Notes: a model not told the origin generated them from the sequence alone. A stretch of DNA of 64,000 nucleotides from Saccharothrix syringae (GCF_009498035.1 NZ_CP034550.1:5518001-5582000); one strand, 5' to 3'; counted from the stretch's first letter, positions 1 through 8,829 are shown. A program made the numbers and translations.

Positions 1-1
1 G

Positions 2-1444
2 CCCACCGCGTTCTACCCGGCGGCGTGGCACGACCTGACCTCGCTGGTGGTGATGTCGACCGGTGCGTCGATCCCGGTGGCGGCCAACGTGGTGTGCGCG
101 GTCGTGGTGGTCCTGGTGTGGCCGGTGGGCTGCCTGCTGCTGGTGCGGCAGCTGTTCGGCCGCGACCCGGTGGCGTTGGCGGTCGCCGGGGTGCTGTCGA
201 TCGCGTTCCCGGCGTTCCCGTGGGACCTGTTCGGGTGGGGCGTGCTGTGGCCGAACCTGCTGGGCCTGGCGTTGGCGCCGGCCGGGTTCGCGCTGGTGTT
301 GACGGTGACCGGGTGGGTCGCGGACGACTGCCTGGGTCGGGGTCGGGCGTGGTTGTTGTTGGCGGTCGCGGTCGGGGCCGCGGGGTTCGCCCACCCGAAC
401 GTGGTGTTCTCGCTGATCGCGCTGTCGGTGTTCCCGGCCGGGGCGGCGGTGTACGTGCGGGCCCGGGGGTTGCGCGCGGGGGGACGGGCGCGGCGCGGGC
501 TGGTGGAGTGCGCGGTGTTCGTCGGGGTGGTGTTCGGCGGCTGGCTGTGGGCGGCGACCACGCCGGCGTTGGCGGAGGTGCGCAACTGGAACGCGTGGAA
601 GTCGTTCGAGACGCCGGCCGCGGCGGTCGGCGAGGTGGCGCTCAACGCGACGAACCAGCGGGACGCGCTGTGGCTGCTCTCGGCGCTGGTGGTGGTCGGC
701 GCGGTCACGGCCCGCCGCCGGCCGGCGATCCGGTGGGTGGTGGCGGGGCACCTGGTGTCCGGGGTGCTCTACGTGCTGGCCGCCGCGCTCAACCGGCCCG
801 ACACCGACCTGCTCACCGGCTACTGGTACAGCGATTCGCACCGGCTGGCGGCGATGCTGCCGATCACCGGGGTGCCGCTGGCGGTGGCGGGGGTGCTGGC
901 GCTGTCGGCGAGGGTCGCGCCCCGTGTCCGCCGGCTGGGCGTGGCGGGGGTGGCGGTCGGGTTGACCGCGGCGCTGGTCGTGCTCACGGGCGGGCTGTAC
1001 CCGGGCGACCGGGAGGCGCGGGTGGCGGTGACCTACCCGAAGGCCGAGCGGGACAAGCTGGTGCCCGACCGGACGCGGGAGTTCTACGCGCGGGTCGCCC
1101 GGCACGTGCCGGAGGACTCGGTGGTGCTGGGCAACCCGTTCGACGGCAGCGTCTACCTGTGGGCGCTGACCGGCCGCGAGGTGTTGTACTCGCACCTGCT
1201 CAAGCCCTTGAGCGCCGAGCAGGAGTACCTGGCGCGCAACCTGCACCGGGCGGCGGGCGACCCGCGGGTCTGCGCGGCGCTGGCGCGTTACCGGGCCGGG
1301 TACGTGCTGATCGCGCGGGACGACCCGGCGATCGTGGGCGTCGAGCCCTACGGGGGTGTGGCGGGTGTCCCGCGGGCGGCGGGGTTCGAGCTGGTCGACC
1401 GCGAGGGGCCGGCGAGGCTCTACCGGATCACCGCCTGCCGGTGA
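2..1444 (+). CDS. DUF6541-like polytopic membrane protein (5' end cut by window)
   Basis: The reading frame is open from the first bases of the window, so the true start lies upstream and only the C-terminal ~480 residues are visible. The first residues (PTAFYPAAWHDLTSLV) resemble the extracytoplasmic segment of actinobacterial DUF6541 membrane proteins. Long hydrophobic stretches follow, rich in Val, Leu, Ala and Gly (about 8 to 10 membrane segments), then a soluble C-terminal part of ~150 residues. Family members are polytopic membrane proteins of unknown function, often near cell-envelope glycosyltransferases. No catalytic motif was recognised. The family call comes from recalled similarity and is moderately sure; that it is a large integral membrane protein is clear from composition. 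Confidence 0.75.
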   Translation, partial: PTAFYPAAWHDLTSLVVMSTGASIPVAANVVCAVVVVLVWPVGCLLLVRQLFGRDPVALAVAGVLSIAFPAFPWDLFGWGVLWPNLLGLALAPAGFALVLTVTGWVADDCLGRGRAWLLLAVAVGAAGFAHPNVVFSLIALSVFPAGAAVYVRARGLRAGGRARRGLVECAVFVGVVFGGWLWAATTPALAEVRNWNAWKSFETPAAAVGEVALNATNQRDALWLLSALVVVGAVTARRRPAIRWVVAGHLVSGVLYVLAAALNRPDTDLLTGYWYSDSHRLAAMLPITGVPLAVAGVLALSARVAPRVRRLGVAGVAVGLTAALVVLTGGLYPGDREARVAVTYPKAERDKLVPDRTREFYARVARHVPEDSVVLGNPFDGSVYLWALTGREVLYSHLLKPLSAEQEYLARNLHRAAGDPRVCAALARYRAGYVLIARDDPAIVGVEPYGGVAGVPRAAGFELVDREGPARLYRITACR

Positions 1445-1493
1445 CCGCCGACTGCCGGTGTGGGTGCCGCCTGCCGGTGGGTGCCGTCGGGGG

Positions 1494-2870
1494 TCAGGGG
1501 GTGGCGGGTGGGCGGCGGTCGGTCCAGGGGCGGGCGCGTTCGAGTTGGCCGGCGGCGGTGAGGATGGTGGTCTCGCCGTCGGGGGCGGCGACGAGCTGGA
1601 CGGCCAGGGGCAGGCCGGTGCGGGTGTGGCCGGCGGGGACGGCGGCGGCGGGGTTGCCGGTGACGTTCCACAGGGGCAGGAACGCGGTGAGGCGGGCGGC
1701 GGCGAGCAGGGCGGTGACGGTGGGGTGGCGCCGCCACTGGCCCACGCGCAGGGGCGGGCGGGTGAGCACGGGGGTCAGCAGCAGGTCGTGGTCGGTGAAC
1801 AGGCGGTTGGCGCGGCGGGTGAGGCCGGGTTGGCGGGCCAGGGCGGCGCGGACGGCGGCCGGGGGCAGGGCGCGGCCGAGGTTGGCCACGGCGCGGGTGC
1901 GGCGGTCGAGGCGGTCGGGTCGGTCGAGGGCGGCCTCGGCGGCGGCGGCGCCGTGCAGGTAGCGGGCGGCGAAGGCGGCGGGGCCGGCGAGTTCGCGGGG
2001 TGCGGTGTCGAGGCGGGTGACGTCGTGGCCGAGGTCGGCGAGCAGGCCCGCGGTGTCGAGGACGGCGTCGCGGACCTCCTGGTGCAGGGGGGTGGCGGGG
2101 CCCCAGGGGCGCAGTGACACGGCGATGCGCAGGGTGCGGTTCGCGGTGGCGGCGGCGGTGTGGTCGGTGCCGGGGGCCAGGACGTCGAGCAGCAGGGCGG
2201 CGTCGCGGACGTGGCGGGTGATGGGTCCGGCGGCGACCAGGCCGTCCCGGGTGTCGGTGTCGGGGGTGAGCGGGACGCGGTCGCGGCGGGGTTTGAGGCC
2301 GAACAGGCCGGTGCAGGCGGCGGGGACGCGGATGGAGCCGGCGCCGTCGGTGCCGACGGCGGCGCCGACGAGGCCCGCGGCGACGGCGGCGGCGGATCCG
2401 CCGCTGGAGCCGCCGGGGCTGTGCTCGGGCGACCAGGGGTTGCGGGTGGCGCCGGCCCAGGTGGACTCGGTGTGGGGCCACAGGCCCAGTTCGGGCATGC
2501 GGGTGCGGCCGAGGACGACGGCGCCGGCGGCGCGCAGGCGGCGGACGATTTCGCCGTCGGCGGGTGCGGGCCGGTCGACCGCGGCGGTGCCGCGGGTGGT
2601 GGGCAGGCCGGCCAGGGGGATGTCCTCCTTGACCGCGACGGGCACGCCGAGCAGGGGCGCGTGCTCGCCGCGGGCGCGCCGGGCGTCGGCCTGGTCGGCC
2701 TCGTCGAGGGCGCGGCGGGTGAAGACCAGGCGGAAGGCGTTGAGGTGCCGGTCGTGGCGGTCGATGCGGCGCAGGCACTCGGCGACGAGGTCGCGGGCGG
2801 TGAGCGCGCCGGAGCGGATCAGCTCGGCTTGTCGCGCGGCGCCGGCGAAGCACGCGTCGGTCAGGTCCAT
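1494..2870 (-). CDS. Amidase signature family hydrolase
   Basis: This 458-residue protein is a normal-length amidase-signature enzyme, cytosolic, hydrolysing an amide to acid and ammonia. The Ser-cisSer-Lys triad is complete: Lys81 in PVAVKEDIPL, cis-Ser155 in the PGGSSGGS glycine-rich motif, and nucleophile Ser179 in GTDGAGSIRVPA. The conserved NPW before the glycine loop (residues 144-146) is also present. The ATG start at 2870 gives the family's usual N-terminus. It converges on the membrane protein that ends at 1444. Substrate cannot be read from sequence: general aliphatic amidases and 6-aminohexanoate-dimer hydrolase-like enzymes are the nearest recalled relatives. It is not GatA in context, since no gatB or gatC is adjacent. 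Confidence 0.9.
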   Translation of the reverse strand: MDLTDACFAGAARQAELIRSGALTARDLVAECLRRIDRHDRHLNAFRLVFTRRALDEADQADARRARGEHAPLLGVPVAVKEDIPLAGLPTTRGTAAVDRPAPADGEIVRRLRAAGAVVLGRTRMPELGLWPHTESTWAGATRNPWSPEHSPGGSSGGSAAAVAAGLVGAAVGTDGAGSIRVPAACTGLFGLKPRRDRVPLTPDTDTRDGLVAAGPITRHVRDAALLLDVLAPGTDHTAAATANRTLRIAVSLRPWGPATPLHQEVRDAVLDTAGLLADLGHDVTRLDTAPRELAGPAAFAARYLHGAAAAEAALDRPDRLDRRTRAVANLGRALPPAAVRAALARQPGLTRRANRLFTDHDLLLTPVLTRPPLRVGQWRRHPTVTALLAAARLTAFLPLWNVTGNPAAAVPAGHTRTGLPLAVQLVAAPDGETTILTAAGQLERARPWTDRRPPATP

Positions 2871-3076
2871 GTGCGCACCCTAGGACAGCGCGGGGGCGCG
2901 GTGGCGTGCGCGGGTGATCACCGCGGCGGGGGTGCGGGGTGCCGTCGCGGCGCGGGGACGTCCCCGGGTTGCCGGGCCGGTCGCGGGGCGTCGAGGCGGT
3001 GGCGGTGTCGCCCGGCGGTGTCGCGGTCGTGCCCGATGTGGTGGCGGGTGTGGGCGGTGGGGGCATGATCGGGGGT

Positions 3077-3991
3077 ATGTCCTCGTGGCTGGTGCCGCTG
3101 GCGGTGGCGGTGGGCGTGGTGGTGTGGGCCGGGGTGCGTCAGGTGCGGGCGGCGCGGTCGGACGCGTTGTTGGACCTGCACGCGCGGCGGCGGGTGGGTG
3201 GGCGTCCGCCGGTGCCGTCGCCGGTGTCGGTGTGGCGGGAGGCCAACCGGTTGTTCCGGTCGGGCGACCGGGAGGGGTTGCTGCTGCTGGCCGAGATCGG
3301 CCGGCGGGTGCCGCGGCGGCGGCAGGCGGTGGTGGACACGTGGCTGGCGGCGTTGCGGGGCGGGGTGGCCCTGGGGCTGGACGTGCCGTGGCGCACGGCG
3401 GTGCAGCGGGAGCTGGTGTCGCACCTGCGGCCGGGGCCGGATTTCTGGCCGGGGGTGGACGTGGTGGCGCCGGGGGCGATCCTGGTGGACTTCGACCTGT
3501 CGGGGTGCCGGGTGGGTCGGGTGGACCTGGCGGGCGCGGTGTTCGTGGGCGACGCGCGGTTCGGGGCGGCGACGGTGACCGGGGACGCGGACCTGTCGGG
3601 TGCGCGGTTCCTGCGGCACGCGGTGTTCACGGAGGTGCTGTTCGCCCGGTCGGCGTCGCTGGCGGGTGCGGTGTTCACCGGCAACGTGTCGCTGCGCTCG
3701 GCGCAGGTGGCCGGGGACCTGGTGGTGGCGGGGGCGAAGGTGTCGGGTCGGGCGGACCTGCGCGGTGCGGAGGTGCACGGGTCGGCGCGGTTCGACGGTG
3801 CCCGGTTCGGGGGGCGGGCGTTGTTCGGCGGGGCGGTGCTGCACCGGGACGCCTCGTTCGGGCGGGTGTGGTTCCGGGGGCGCACGGACGTGGGGTCGGC
3901 GTTGATCGGGGAGTCGGCGGACTTCGACCGGACCCGGTTCGGGCGGCGGGTGCTCAGCCGGGAGCGGGACGGGCGGCGGCGCGACCGGTGA
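3077..3991 (+). CDS. Pentapeptide-repeat protein with N-terminal membrane anchor
   Basis: From the ATG at 3077 (preceded by a run of G that can act as ribosome site) the protein is 304 residues. Residues ~2-20 form one hydrophobic segment (WLVPLAVAVGVVVWAGV), suggesting a membrane anchor. From ~residue 135 to the end the sequence repeats the A(D/N)LxX pentapeptide pattern as FxGAxF/ADLSGARF/ADLRGAEV units, which predicts a right-handed quadrilateral beta-helix. Such proteins act through shape rather than catalysis, for example the gyrase-binding MfpA and Qnr groups, but nothing here points to gyrase. An upstream ATG at 3065 is possible. It converges on the next gene with only 4 bases between stops. 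Confidence 0.8.
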   Translation: MSSWLVPLAVAVGVVVWAGVRQVRAARSDALLDLHARRRVGGRPPVPSPVSVWREANRLFRSGDREGLLLLAEIGRRVPRRRQAVVDTWLAALRGGVALGLDVPWRTAVQRELVSHLRPGPDFWPGVDVVAPGAILVDFDLSGCRVGRVDLAGAVFVGDARFGAATVTGDADLSGARFLRHAVFTEVLFARSASLAGAVFTGNVSLRSAQVAGDLVVAGAKVSGRADLRGAEVHGSARFDGARFGGRALFGGAVLHRDASFGRVWFRGRTDVGSALIGESADFDRTRFGRRVLSRERDGRRRDR

Positions 3992-3995
3992 CCGG

Positions 3996-4514
3996 TCAGC
4001 CGCGGGTGCCGCGGCGGCGGTGGTCGGCGACGTGCACGCGGTTGGCGCAGCGGGTGGTGCAGTAGCGGCGGCGGCCGTTGCGGGAGGTGTCGACGTAGAC
4101 GGTGCGGCAGCCGGGTCGGGCGCAGCGGCCCAGGCGGGTGGGGTCCTCGCAGACGGCGTGGGCGAGGCCGGCGGCGGTGAAGGCGCGCACGCGGTGGGGC
4201 GCGGGGGCGTCCTCGGGGGCGAAGTGCAGGTGGGGTGCCCGCCCGTCGTGGGTGGAGACGTAGGGCTTGGTGGCGGTCTCGGCGAGCAGGGCGTTGAGCA
4301 GGTCGACCCGGTCGGGGCGGTGGTCGAACACGGGGGACAGGCGGGCGGCCCAGTCGGTGAGCTCGCGGGCCTGGGCGGCGTCGAGGCCGGTGAGGGGTTT
4401 GTAGTCGTGCTCGCGCAGCAGGCGGGTCAGGTCCTCGGGGGTGGCGCGGGGGTCGGCGTTGACCAGGGCGGCGGCCAGCGCGGCCGCGGCACCGCCGTAA
4501 GGGTTGAAATGCAC
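3996..4514 (-). CDS. CGNR-type zinc-finger protein (ABATE-like domain)
   Basis: A 172-residue protein beginning MHFNPYGGAAA, the usual start of actinobacterial ABATE-domain/CGNR zinc-finger proteins. Residues ~1-120 are the stress-associated ABATE-like part. Residues ~128-168 carry the zinc finger with CARPGC and then YCTTRCANR; the naming motif CGNR reads CANR here, a conservative change that keeps the cysteine ligands and the Asn-Arg pair. Members are presumed transcription regulators. It is transcribed divergently from a small zinc-ribbon protein and a TetR gene at 4.54-5.53 kb. Target genes are unknown. Confidence 0.85.
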   Translation of the reverse strand: MHFNPYGGAAAALAAALVNADPRATPEDLTRLLREHDYKPLTGLDAAQARELTDWAARLSPVFDHRPDRVDLLNALLAETATKPYVSTHDGRAPHLHFAPEDAPAPHRVRAFTAAGLAHAVCEDPTRLGRCARPGCRTVYVDTSRNGRRRYCTTRCANRVHVADHRRRGTRG

Positions 4515-4539
4515 TGAACCATGACATCACGCTGGGGGC

Positions 4540-4794
4540 GTGACTTCCAGCCGTTCGAGTGATCCCGTCGACCCCGGCCGCGGTGGGGCCGGTCCCGCGT
4601 GCCCGGTGTGCGCGTGGCCGGTGGCCGAGCCCGCCTACCCGGTCTCGTCGCACCCGGTGTCGTCCTACCCGGCGTCGTCCCGTTCGGTGGTGGACTACGT
4701 GCGCTGCGTGTGCGGGGTGTGGCTGGTGGTGGAGGCGGGACGGGTGGTGGCCGCGGCCGGCGGACCAAGATCGGCTAGTGTCCCCTGCTCGTGA
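4540..4794 (+). CDS. Small putative zinc-ribbon protein
   Basis: An 84-residue open frame starting 25 bases from the divergent CGNR gene. It has a CPVC pair near residue 21 and a CVC pair near residue 57, separated by a low-complexity PVSSHPVSSYPASS stretch. That spacing could bind one zinc, as in small actinobacterial zinc-ribbon proteins. Its stop overlaps the GTG start of the TetR gene by 4 bases (4791-4794), which supports translation as an operon. No function is recognised. The short length and low-complexity centre leave it moderately uncertain. Confidence 0.45.
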   Translation: MTSSRSSDPVDPGRGGAGPACPVCAWPVAEPAYPVSSHPVSSYPASSRSVVDYVRCVCGVWLVVEAGRVVAAAGGPRSASVPCS

Positions 4795-5531
4795 GTGGCC
4801 GTCGGGTGTCCAGCCGCCGTCGTGAGCTGTTGAGCGACTGCGCGATCTCGGTGCTGGCCACGGAGGGCGGCCGGGGGCTGACCCACCGGGCGGTGGACCG
4901 GGCGGCCGGGGTGCCCGAGGGGACCGCGAAGAACTACTTCCCCACGCGCGAGGCGCTGCTGGAGGCCGCGGCGGAGCGGATGACCCTGCTGCACGCCGAG
5001 GCGGTGGGGCGGCTGCGGGCGACCACGCCGCGCGGGGTGACCCCGGCGCAGGTGGCGGGCCTGTACCCGGCGCTGCTGCGGCGCGCGGTGGACGGGGACC
5101 CCACGCAGCTGCTGGCGATGGCGGAGCTGTACCTGGAGGCGGTGCGCAGGCCGGGGGTGCGGGCGGCGCTCGGGCGGATGGCGGTGTCCAACGCGCGGGC
5201 CTCGGCGGCGCTGCACGGCGCGGCCGGGCTGGCCGGGTCGCCGCGCGAGGCCGGGGTGCTCGACGCCTACTTCCTGGGGATCGCGCTGTCGCTGCTGGCG
5301 CTGCCGGGCGAGGCGTTGCGGGCGGTGGGGCTCGACGACGCGCAGGCGCTGGGGCTGGACCTGTTCCACGCCGCCGTGTCGGGTGCCGCCGTGTCGGGTG
5401 CCGCCGTGCCGGGTGCCGCGGTATCGGGTACGGCGGTGTCAGCCGGCGACGGCGGCGCGCAGGTCGGTGACGACGGTGGCGGTGGCGGGACCGGGGACCG
5501 CGCCGCAACTGGCGGGACGCCGGTGGGGTAG
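4791..5531 (+). CDS. TetR/AcrR-family regulator with repetitive C-terminus
   Basis: GTG start overlapping the preceding gene. Residues ~8-60 form a TetR helix-turn-helix (LTHRAVDRAAGVPEGTAKNYFPTREALLEAA). Residues ~65-195 are the alpha-helical ligand domain. The last ~45 residues depart from the family: five AAVSG-like units encoded by a 15-bp tandem repeat, then a Gly/Asp-rich tail. This tail is encoded antisense to the end of the convergent sucrase/ferredoxin-like gene, overlapping about 93 bases. Expansion of the repeat may have pushed the frame past an earlier stop into the neighbour. The regulated gene is unknown; the neighbouring zinc-ribbon gene is a candidate. Confidence 0.8.
   Translation: MSGRRVSSRRRELLSDCAISVLATEGGRGLTHRAVDRAAGVPEGTAKNYFPTREALLEAAAERMTLLHAEAVGRLRATTPRGVTPAQVAGLYPALLRRAVDGDPTQLLAMAELYLEAVRRPGVRAALGRMAVSNARASAALHGAAGLAGSPREAGVLDAYFLGIALSLLALPGEALRAVGLDDAQALGLDLFHAAVSGAAVSGAAVPGAAVSGTAVSAGDGGAQVGDDGGGGGTGDRAATGGTPVG
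5370..5440 (+). repeat. 15-bp tandem repeat (about 5 units)
   Basis: Three near-perfect units of GCCGCCGTGTCGGGT at 5370, 5385 and 5400, a fourth diverged unit at 5415 and a partial fifth. It encodes AAVSG repeats at the end of the TetR protein, and the stop codon of the opposite-strand gene (5439-5441) lies in the last unit. Confidence 0.9.
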
Positions 5532-6344
5532 CTCGCGCACCGCGGTGGTGACCCGCCAGGCGCGGCCGTCGGCGTGCCGCACGGTGCACCGGTCGGGCCC
5601 GTCGGGGTCCGCGGCGACGGCGAGGGTGTCGCGGTCCTCCCCGGTGGCGCGCCGCACGGCCAGCTCGGCGACCTGGCCCGCCGGGTCGTGGGCGGAGCGG
5701 CCGCGGCACCGCTCGGCGACCACGCGGCCGGCGGCGGCCCGGTCGAGCAGCAGGCGGCCCAGGTCCGCGTCGAGGCGGCCGTAGGTGTAGCCGGTGGGCA
5801 GCAGCACCCCGGTGGGCGCGAAGCGGTGGCCGCCGGTGTGGCTGCACTCCCACACCTGCCCGGGCCGTTCCGCCGCCAGCGCGGCGGCCAGCGGCCGGCC
5901 GAGCAGGGCGCAGCAGGCGTCGCGGCGGCTGTTGGCGCACACCAGCAGCACCGGCGCGGTGGTGACCCGGCCCAGACCGGTCGGGCGGCCCGCGGCCAGC
6001 GCGGCGAGGTCCAGGTCGAGCAGCTGCTCCGGTGCGGCCAGGTCCACCCGTTCGAGCCGGGTGCGGCCGGGCGCGGTGGCGGCGAGGTAGGCGCGCCGGG
6101 GACCGGGGACGTCGGCGTGGCGGCCGGGGCGGCGGATGAGCAGCACGCGGGCGTGCGCGGCGGCGGCGCGCCGGGCCAGCTCCGCGCCCAGGGCCGGGTC
6201 CAGGCGGCTGTCGACGAGCGCGTCGCGCCCCCACGGGCCGGGCTGCTCCAGGCAGATCCAGGCGCGCGCGGTGGCGGCGGTGCCCTCCTGGGGTTCGTCC
6301 AGGGCCGCCGACAGCACGGCACAACGCGACTCGATCACGCACAC
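5439..6344 (-). CDS. Sucrase/ferredoxin-like family protein
   Basis: About 301 residues from a GTG at 6344 that has GAGGG six bases upstream; a second GTG at 6338 is also possible. The C-terminal half carries the family's thioredoxin-like [2Fe-2S] features: LLVCANSRRDACC around residue 137, then WECSHTGGHRFAPTGVLLPTG. The conserved Cys-x7-Cys-Cys and the CSHxGGHRFAP motif indicate an iron-sulfur or thioredoxin-fold redox protein of the actinobacterial Suc_Fer-like group. Biological role is not established for the family. The final ~93 bases overlap antisense with the TetR tail. Confidence 0.8.
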   Translation of the reverse strand: MCVIESRCAVLSAALDEPQEGTAATARAWICLEQPGPWGRDALVDSRLDPALGAELARRAAAAHARVLLIRRPGRHADVPGPRRAYLAATAPGRTRLERVDLAAPEQLLDLDLAALAAGRPTGLGRVTTAPVLLVCANSRRDACCALLGRPLAAALAAERPGQVWECSHTGGHRFAPTGVLLPTGYTYGRLDADLGRLLLDRAAAGRVVAERCRGRSAHDPAGQVAELAVRRATGEDRDTLAVAADPDGPDRCTVRHADGRAWRVTTAVRELPHRRPASCGAVPGPATATVVTDLRAAVAG

Positions 6345-6486
6345 AGGGTGCCCTCGCCCCGCCTTTCGAGTGACACCGGGGTCGAAGTTGCCCCCATCGG
6401 GCGAGGGGATGTGCGCGGAGAGTGGCGTGGGTAGGTTTCGGTTCCTACCGGGCCACGCAGCCCGACACCCAGGGGGAGGAGACGAC

Positions 6487-7200
6487 ATGCCCGGACTCAT
6501 CGTGGTCACCGGCGGCAGCCGCGGCATCGGCGCCGCCGTGGTCCGACGGGTCGCCCGCGACGGACACCGCGTCGTCATCGGCTACCGCACCGCCCACCAC
6601 GAGGCCCACACCCTCGCACGCGAGGTCGACGGCACCGCCGTCCAGGTCGAGGTCTCCGACGAAACCCAGGTCGAAGCCCTCTTCGACACCGCCGCCGAAC
6701 TCGGCCAGATCACCGGCGTCGTGATCAACGCCGGCATCACCAGCCCCGCGGGCCCCCTCACCGACCTGCGCACCGAAGACCTCCGCCGCGTCCTGGAGGT
6801 CAACGTCGTCGGAGCACTGCTGTGCGCCCGACGCGCCGCACGACAACTCGTCACCGGAGGCGCCATCGTCTCCCTGTCCTCCGCCGCCGCCACCCTCGGC
6901 TCACCGGGGGAGTACGTGCACTACGCCGCCAGCAAGGCCGCCGTCGACGCCATGACCATCGGCCTGGCCAAGGAACTCGGACCACGCGGCATCCGGGTCA
7001 ACGCCGTCGCCGCCGGCACCGTGCGCACCGACATCCACCACCTCACCGGCATCCCCGACCGACCCGACCGCGTCGCACCTTCGATCCCGCTGCGCCGCCC
7101 CGGCGAACCCGAGGAGATCGCCGAAGCCGTCGCCTGGCTGCTCGGCGACGGCGCCTCCTTCACCACCGGAGCCGTCCTCCGCGTCGCCGGAGGACTGTGA
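6487..7200 (+). CDS. Short-chain dehydrogenase/reductase (FabG-like)
   Basis: The ATG at 6487 follows a strong GGGGGAGGAG site. The 237-residue protein is a classical SDR: Rossmann motif TGGSRGIG at residues 8-15, NAG at 81-83, catalytic Ser131/132, Tyr146 and Lys150 in YAASK. It would reduce a keto group, or oxidise an alcohol, with NAD(P)H; substrate is unknown. The next gene, a methyltransferase, starts one base after the stop, so the two are probably one operon. Length and motifs are normal. A role in fatty-acid synthesis is not implied, as no other fab gene is near. Confidence 0.9.
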   Translation: MPGLIVVTGGSRGIGAAVVRRVARDGHRVVIGYRTAHHEAHTLAREVDGTAVQVEVSDETQVEALFDTAAELGQITGVVINAGITSPAGPLTDLRTEDLRRVLEVNVVGALLCARRAARQLVTGGAIVSLSSAAATLGSPGEYVHYAASKAAVDAMTIGLAKELGPRGIRVNAVAAGTVRTDIHHLTGIPDRPDRVAPSIPLRRPGEPEEIAEAVAWLLGDGASFTTGAVLRVAGGL

Positions 7201-7201
7201 C

Positions 7202-7840
7202 ATGCCCACCCACCACGACCTCGTCCGCGCCACCACCACCCTGCGCCCCGTACCCCTGACCCCCGAACTGCTCGTCCACACCGCCGACGACGTCACCGCC
7301 CTCTGGGAACGCACCGGCACCCCCGAACCACCCTTCTGGGCCTTCCCCTGGGCCGGCGGCCAGGCCCTCGCCCGCCACCTCCTCGACCACCCCCACCTCG
7401 TCGCCGGCCGCCGCGTCCTCGACCTCGCCTGCGGCTCCGGCCTCGTCGCCCTCGCCGCCGCCCGCGCCGGCGCCCACGTCACCGCCAACGACATCGACCC
7501 CCTCGCCACCACCGCCACCGCCCTCAACGCCGCCGCCAACCACCTCACCGTCCACACCACCACCGGCGACCTGCTCGACACCACACCCGACACCGACGTC
7601 CTGCTCGCCGGCGACGTCTTCTACGACCGCGACATGGCCACCCGCTTCACCACCTTCCTGCTCCACGCCCACCACCGCGGCACCCTCGTCCTCGTCGGCG
7701 ACCCCCAACGCTCCTTCGCACCCCGCGACTGGACCCGCCTGGCCACCCACCCCGTCCCCGTGCCCCACGACCTCGAAGGCGTCACCACCAAGAACACCAC
7801 CGTCTGGACCCCACCGGCCCGAACCCCACCGGCGACCTAG
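7202..7840 (+). CDS. Small class I SAM-dependent methyltransferase (NNT1/ETFB-KMT-like)
   Basis: 212 residues, one base downstream of the SDR gene. The SAM-binding motif is VLDLACGSGLVALAAARAG at ~residues 76-94, followed by the acidic NDIDPLA. The N-terminus with PFWAFPWAGG resembles the group annotated nicotinamide N-methylase or electron-transfer-flavoprotein beta lysine methyltransferase (COG3897). The LAGDVFYD motif downstream also fits this group. The real target, a protein lysine or a small molecule, cannot be told. Its stop overlaps the stop region of the convergent prolyl aminopeptidase by four bases. Confidence 0.8.
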   Translation: MPTHHDLVRATTTLRPVPLTPELLVHTADDVTALWERTGTPEPPFWAFPWAGGQALARHLLDHPHLVAGRRVLDLACGSGLVALAAARAGAHVTANDIDPLATTATALNAAANHLTVHTTTGDLLDTTPDTDVLLAGDVFYDRDMATRFTTFLLHAHHRGTLVLVGDPQRSFAPRDWTRLATHPVPVPHDLEGVTTKNTTVWTPPARTPPAT

Positions 7841-8784
7841 GAACGCGACGCGAACCGCCCCGTCGCCGCCACCACCGCCTCCGCCATCCCCGGATCCGAC
7901 GCCGCGTGCGACGCCCCCGGCACCACCACCAACTCCGCACCCGGCCACGCCCGCGCCAACTCCCACGCCGTACCCACCGGCCCCTGCAAGTCCCACCGCC
8001 CGTGCACCAACACCGCCGGAATCCCGCGCAACCGCCCCACATCGGCCAGCACCCGCCCGTCGGGCAACCACACCCGGTGCGCGAAGAAGTGCGCCGCCAA
8101 CCGCGCGAACCCCATCCGCCACACCGGATCAGCCCACCGCGCACCCCGCCGGTGCCCCGGCCGCAACGACACGATCGACGCCTCCCACTCCGTCCAGTCC
8201 GTCGCCGCCCGCTCCCGCACCACCGGATCCGGATCGTTGAGCAACCCGTCGTAAGCCGCCACCAGGTCCACCGCACCCCCGCCGGCACCCGCCCGGAACC
8301 GCGCGTGCTCCTCCGGGAAGAACACCCCCAACCCGTGGTACAGCCACGACAACTCCGCCCACCGCCCCGTCGTCACCGCCACCAGCACCACCTCGCTCAC
8401 CCGGTGCGGGAACAACTGCGCGTACCGCAACCCCAACGTCGACCCCCACGACGCCCCGAACACCATCCACCGCTCCACACCCCGCGCCACCCGCAACCGC
8501 TCCACATCGGCCACCAGGTGCGCCGTCGTGTTCACCGACAGATCCGTCGACCACTCCGCCGCGTGCGGCACACTGCGCCCACAACCACGCTGGTCGAACA
8601 GGATCACCCGGTACACCCGCGGGTCGAACCGCCGACGCATCGCGGGGGAGCAGCCCGTACCCGGACCACCGTGCAACCCCACCACCGGCTTGCCCCCCGG
8701 GTTGCCCGACTCCTCCCAGTACACGAGGTTGCCGTCACCCACGTCCAACATCCCGCACTCGTACGGCTCGATCTCCGGGAACAC
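7837..8784 (-). CDS. pip: Prolyl aminopeptidase (proline iminopeptidase)
   Basis: Alpha/beta-hydrolase of peptidase family S33, releasing N-terminal proline from peptides. A GTG at 8784 gives the usual N-terminus FPEIEPYECGMLDVGDGNLVYWE; upstream codons in the same frame are not family-like. The oxyanion loop HGGPGTGCSP, the strand FDQRGCGRS, the nucleophile elbow GASWGST and the late His (PGASHA) are all present. It is 315 residues, normal length. It is divergent from a MarR gene with 45 bases between the starts, so the two likely share control. Confidence 0.9.
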   Translation of the reverse strand: MFPEIEPYECGMLDVGDGNLVYWEESGNPGGKPVVGLHGGPGTGCSPAMRRRFDPRVYRVILFDQRGCGRSVPHAAEWSTDLSVNTTAHLVADVERLRVARGVERWMVFGASWGSTLGLRYAQLFPHRVSEVVLVAVTTGRWAELSWLYHGLGVFFPEEHARFRAGAGGGAVDLVAAYDGLLNDPDPVVRERAATDWTEWEASIVSLRPGHRRGARWADPVWRMGFARLAAHFFAHRVWLPDGRVLADVGRLRGIPAVLVHGRWDLQGPVGTAWELARAWPGAELVVVPGASHAASDPGMAEAVVAATGRFASRS

Positions 8785-8829
8785 ACCACACCCCCCACAC
8801 CGAAACAACAGCACTGTTACATTAGGGGA
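8785..8829. promoter_or_regulatory. Shared promoter/operator between pip and marR
   Basis: A 45-base gap between divergent starts. It contains TTACATTA at 8817-8824, one of few AT-rich words here. A related word (TACATTATGTTA, minus strand) lies over the end of the marR frame at 9347-9358. These are candidate MarR half-sites. The MarR gene may be leaderless or nearly so. Confidence 0.35.

Noticed and set aside
3139..6342. Very long antisense open frames (for example 3139-6342 minus and 33932-37201 minus)
   Set aside because: They are Arg/Pro/Gly-rich shadows produced by high GC opposite genes with clear families.
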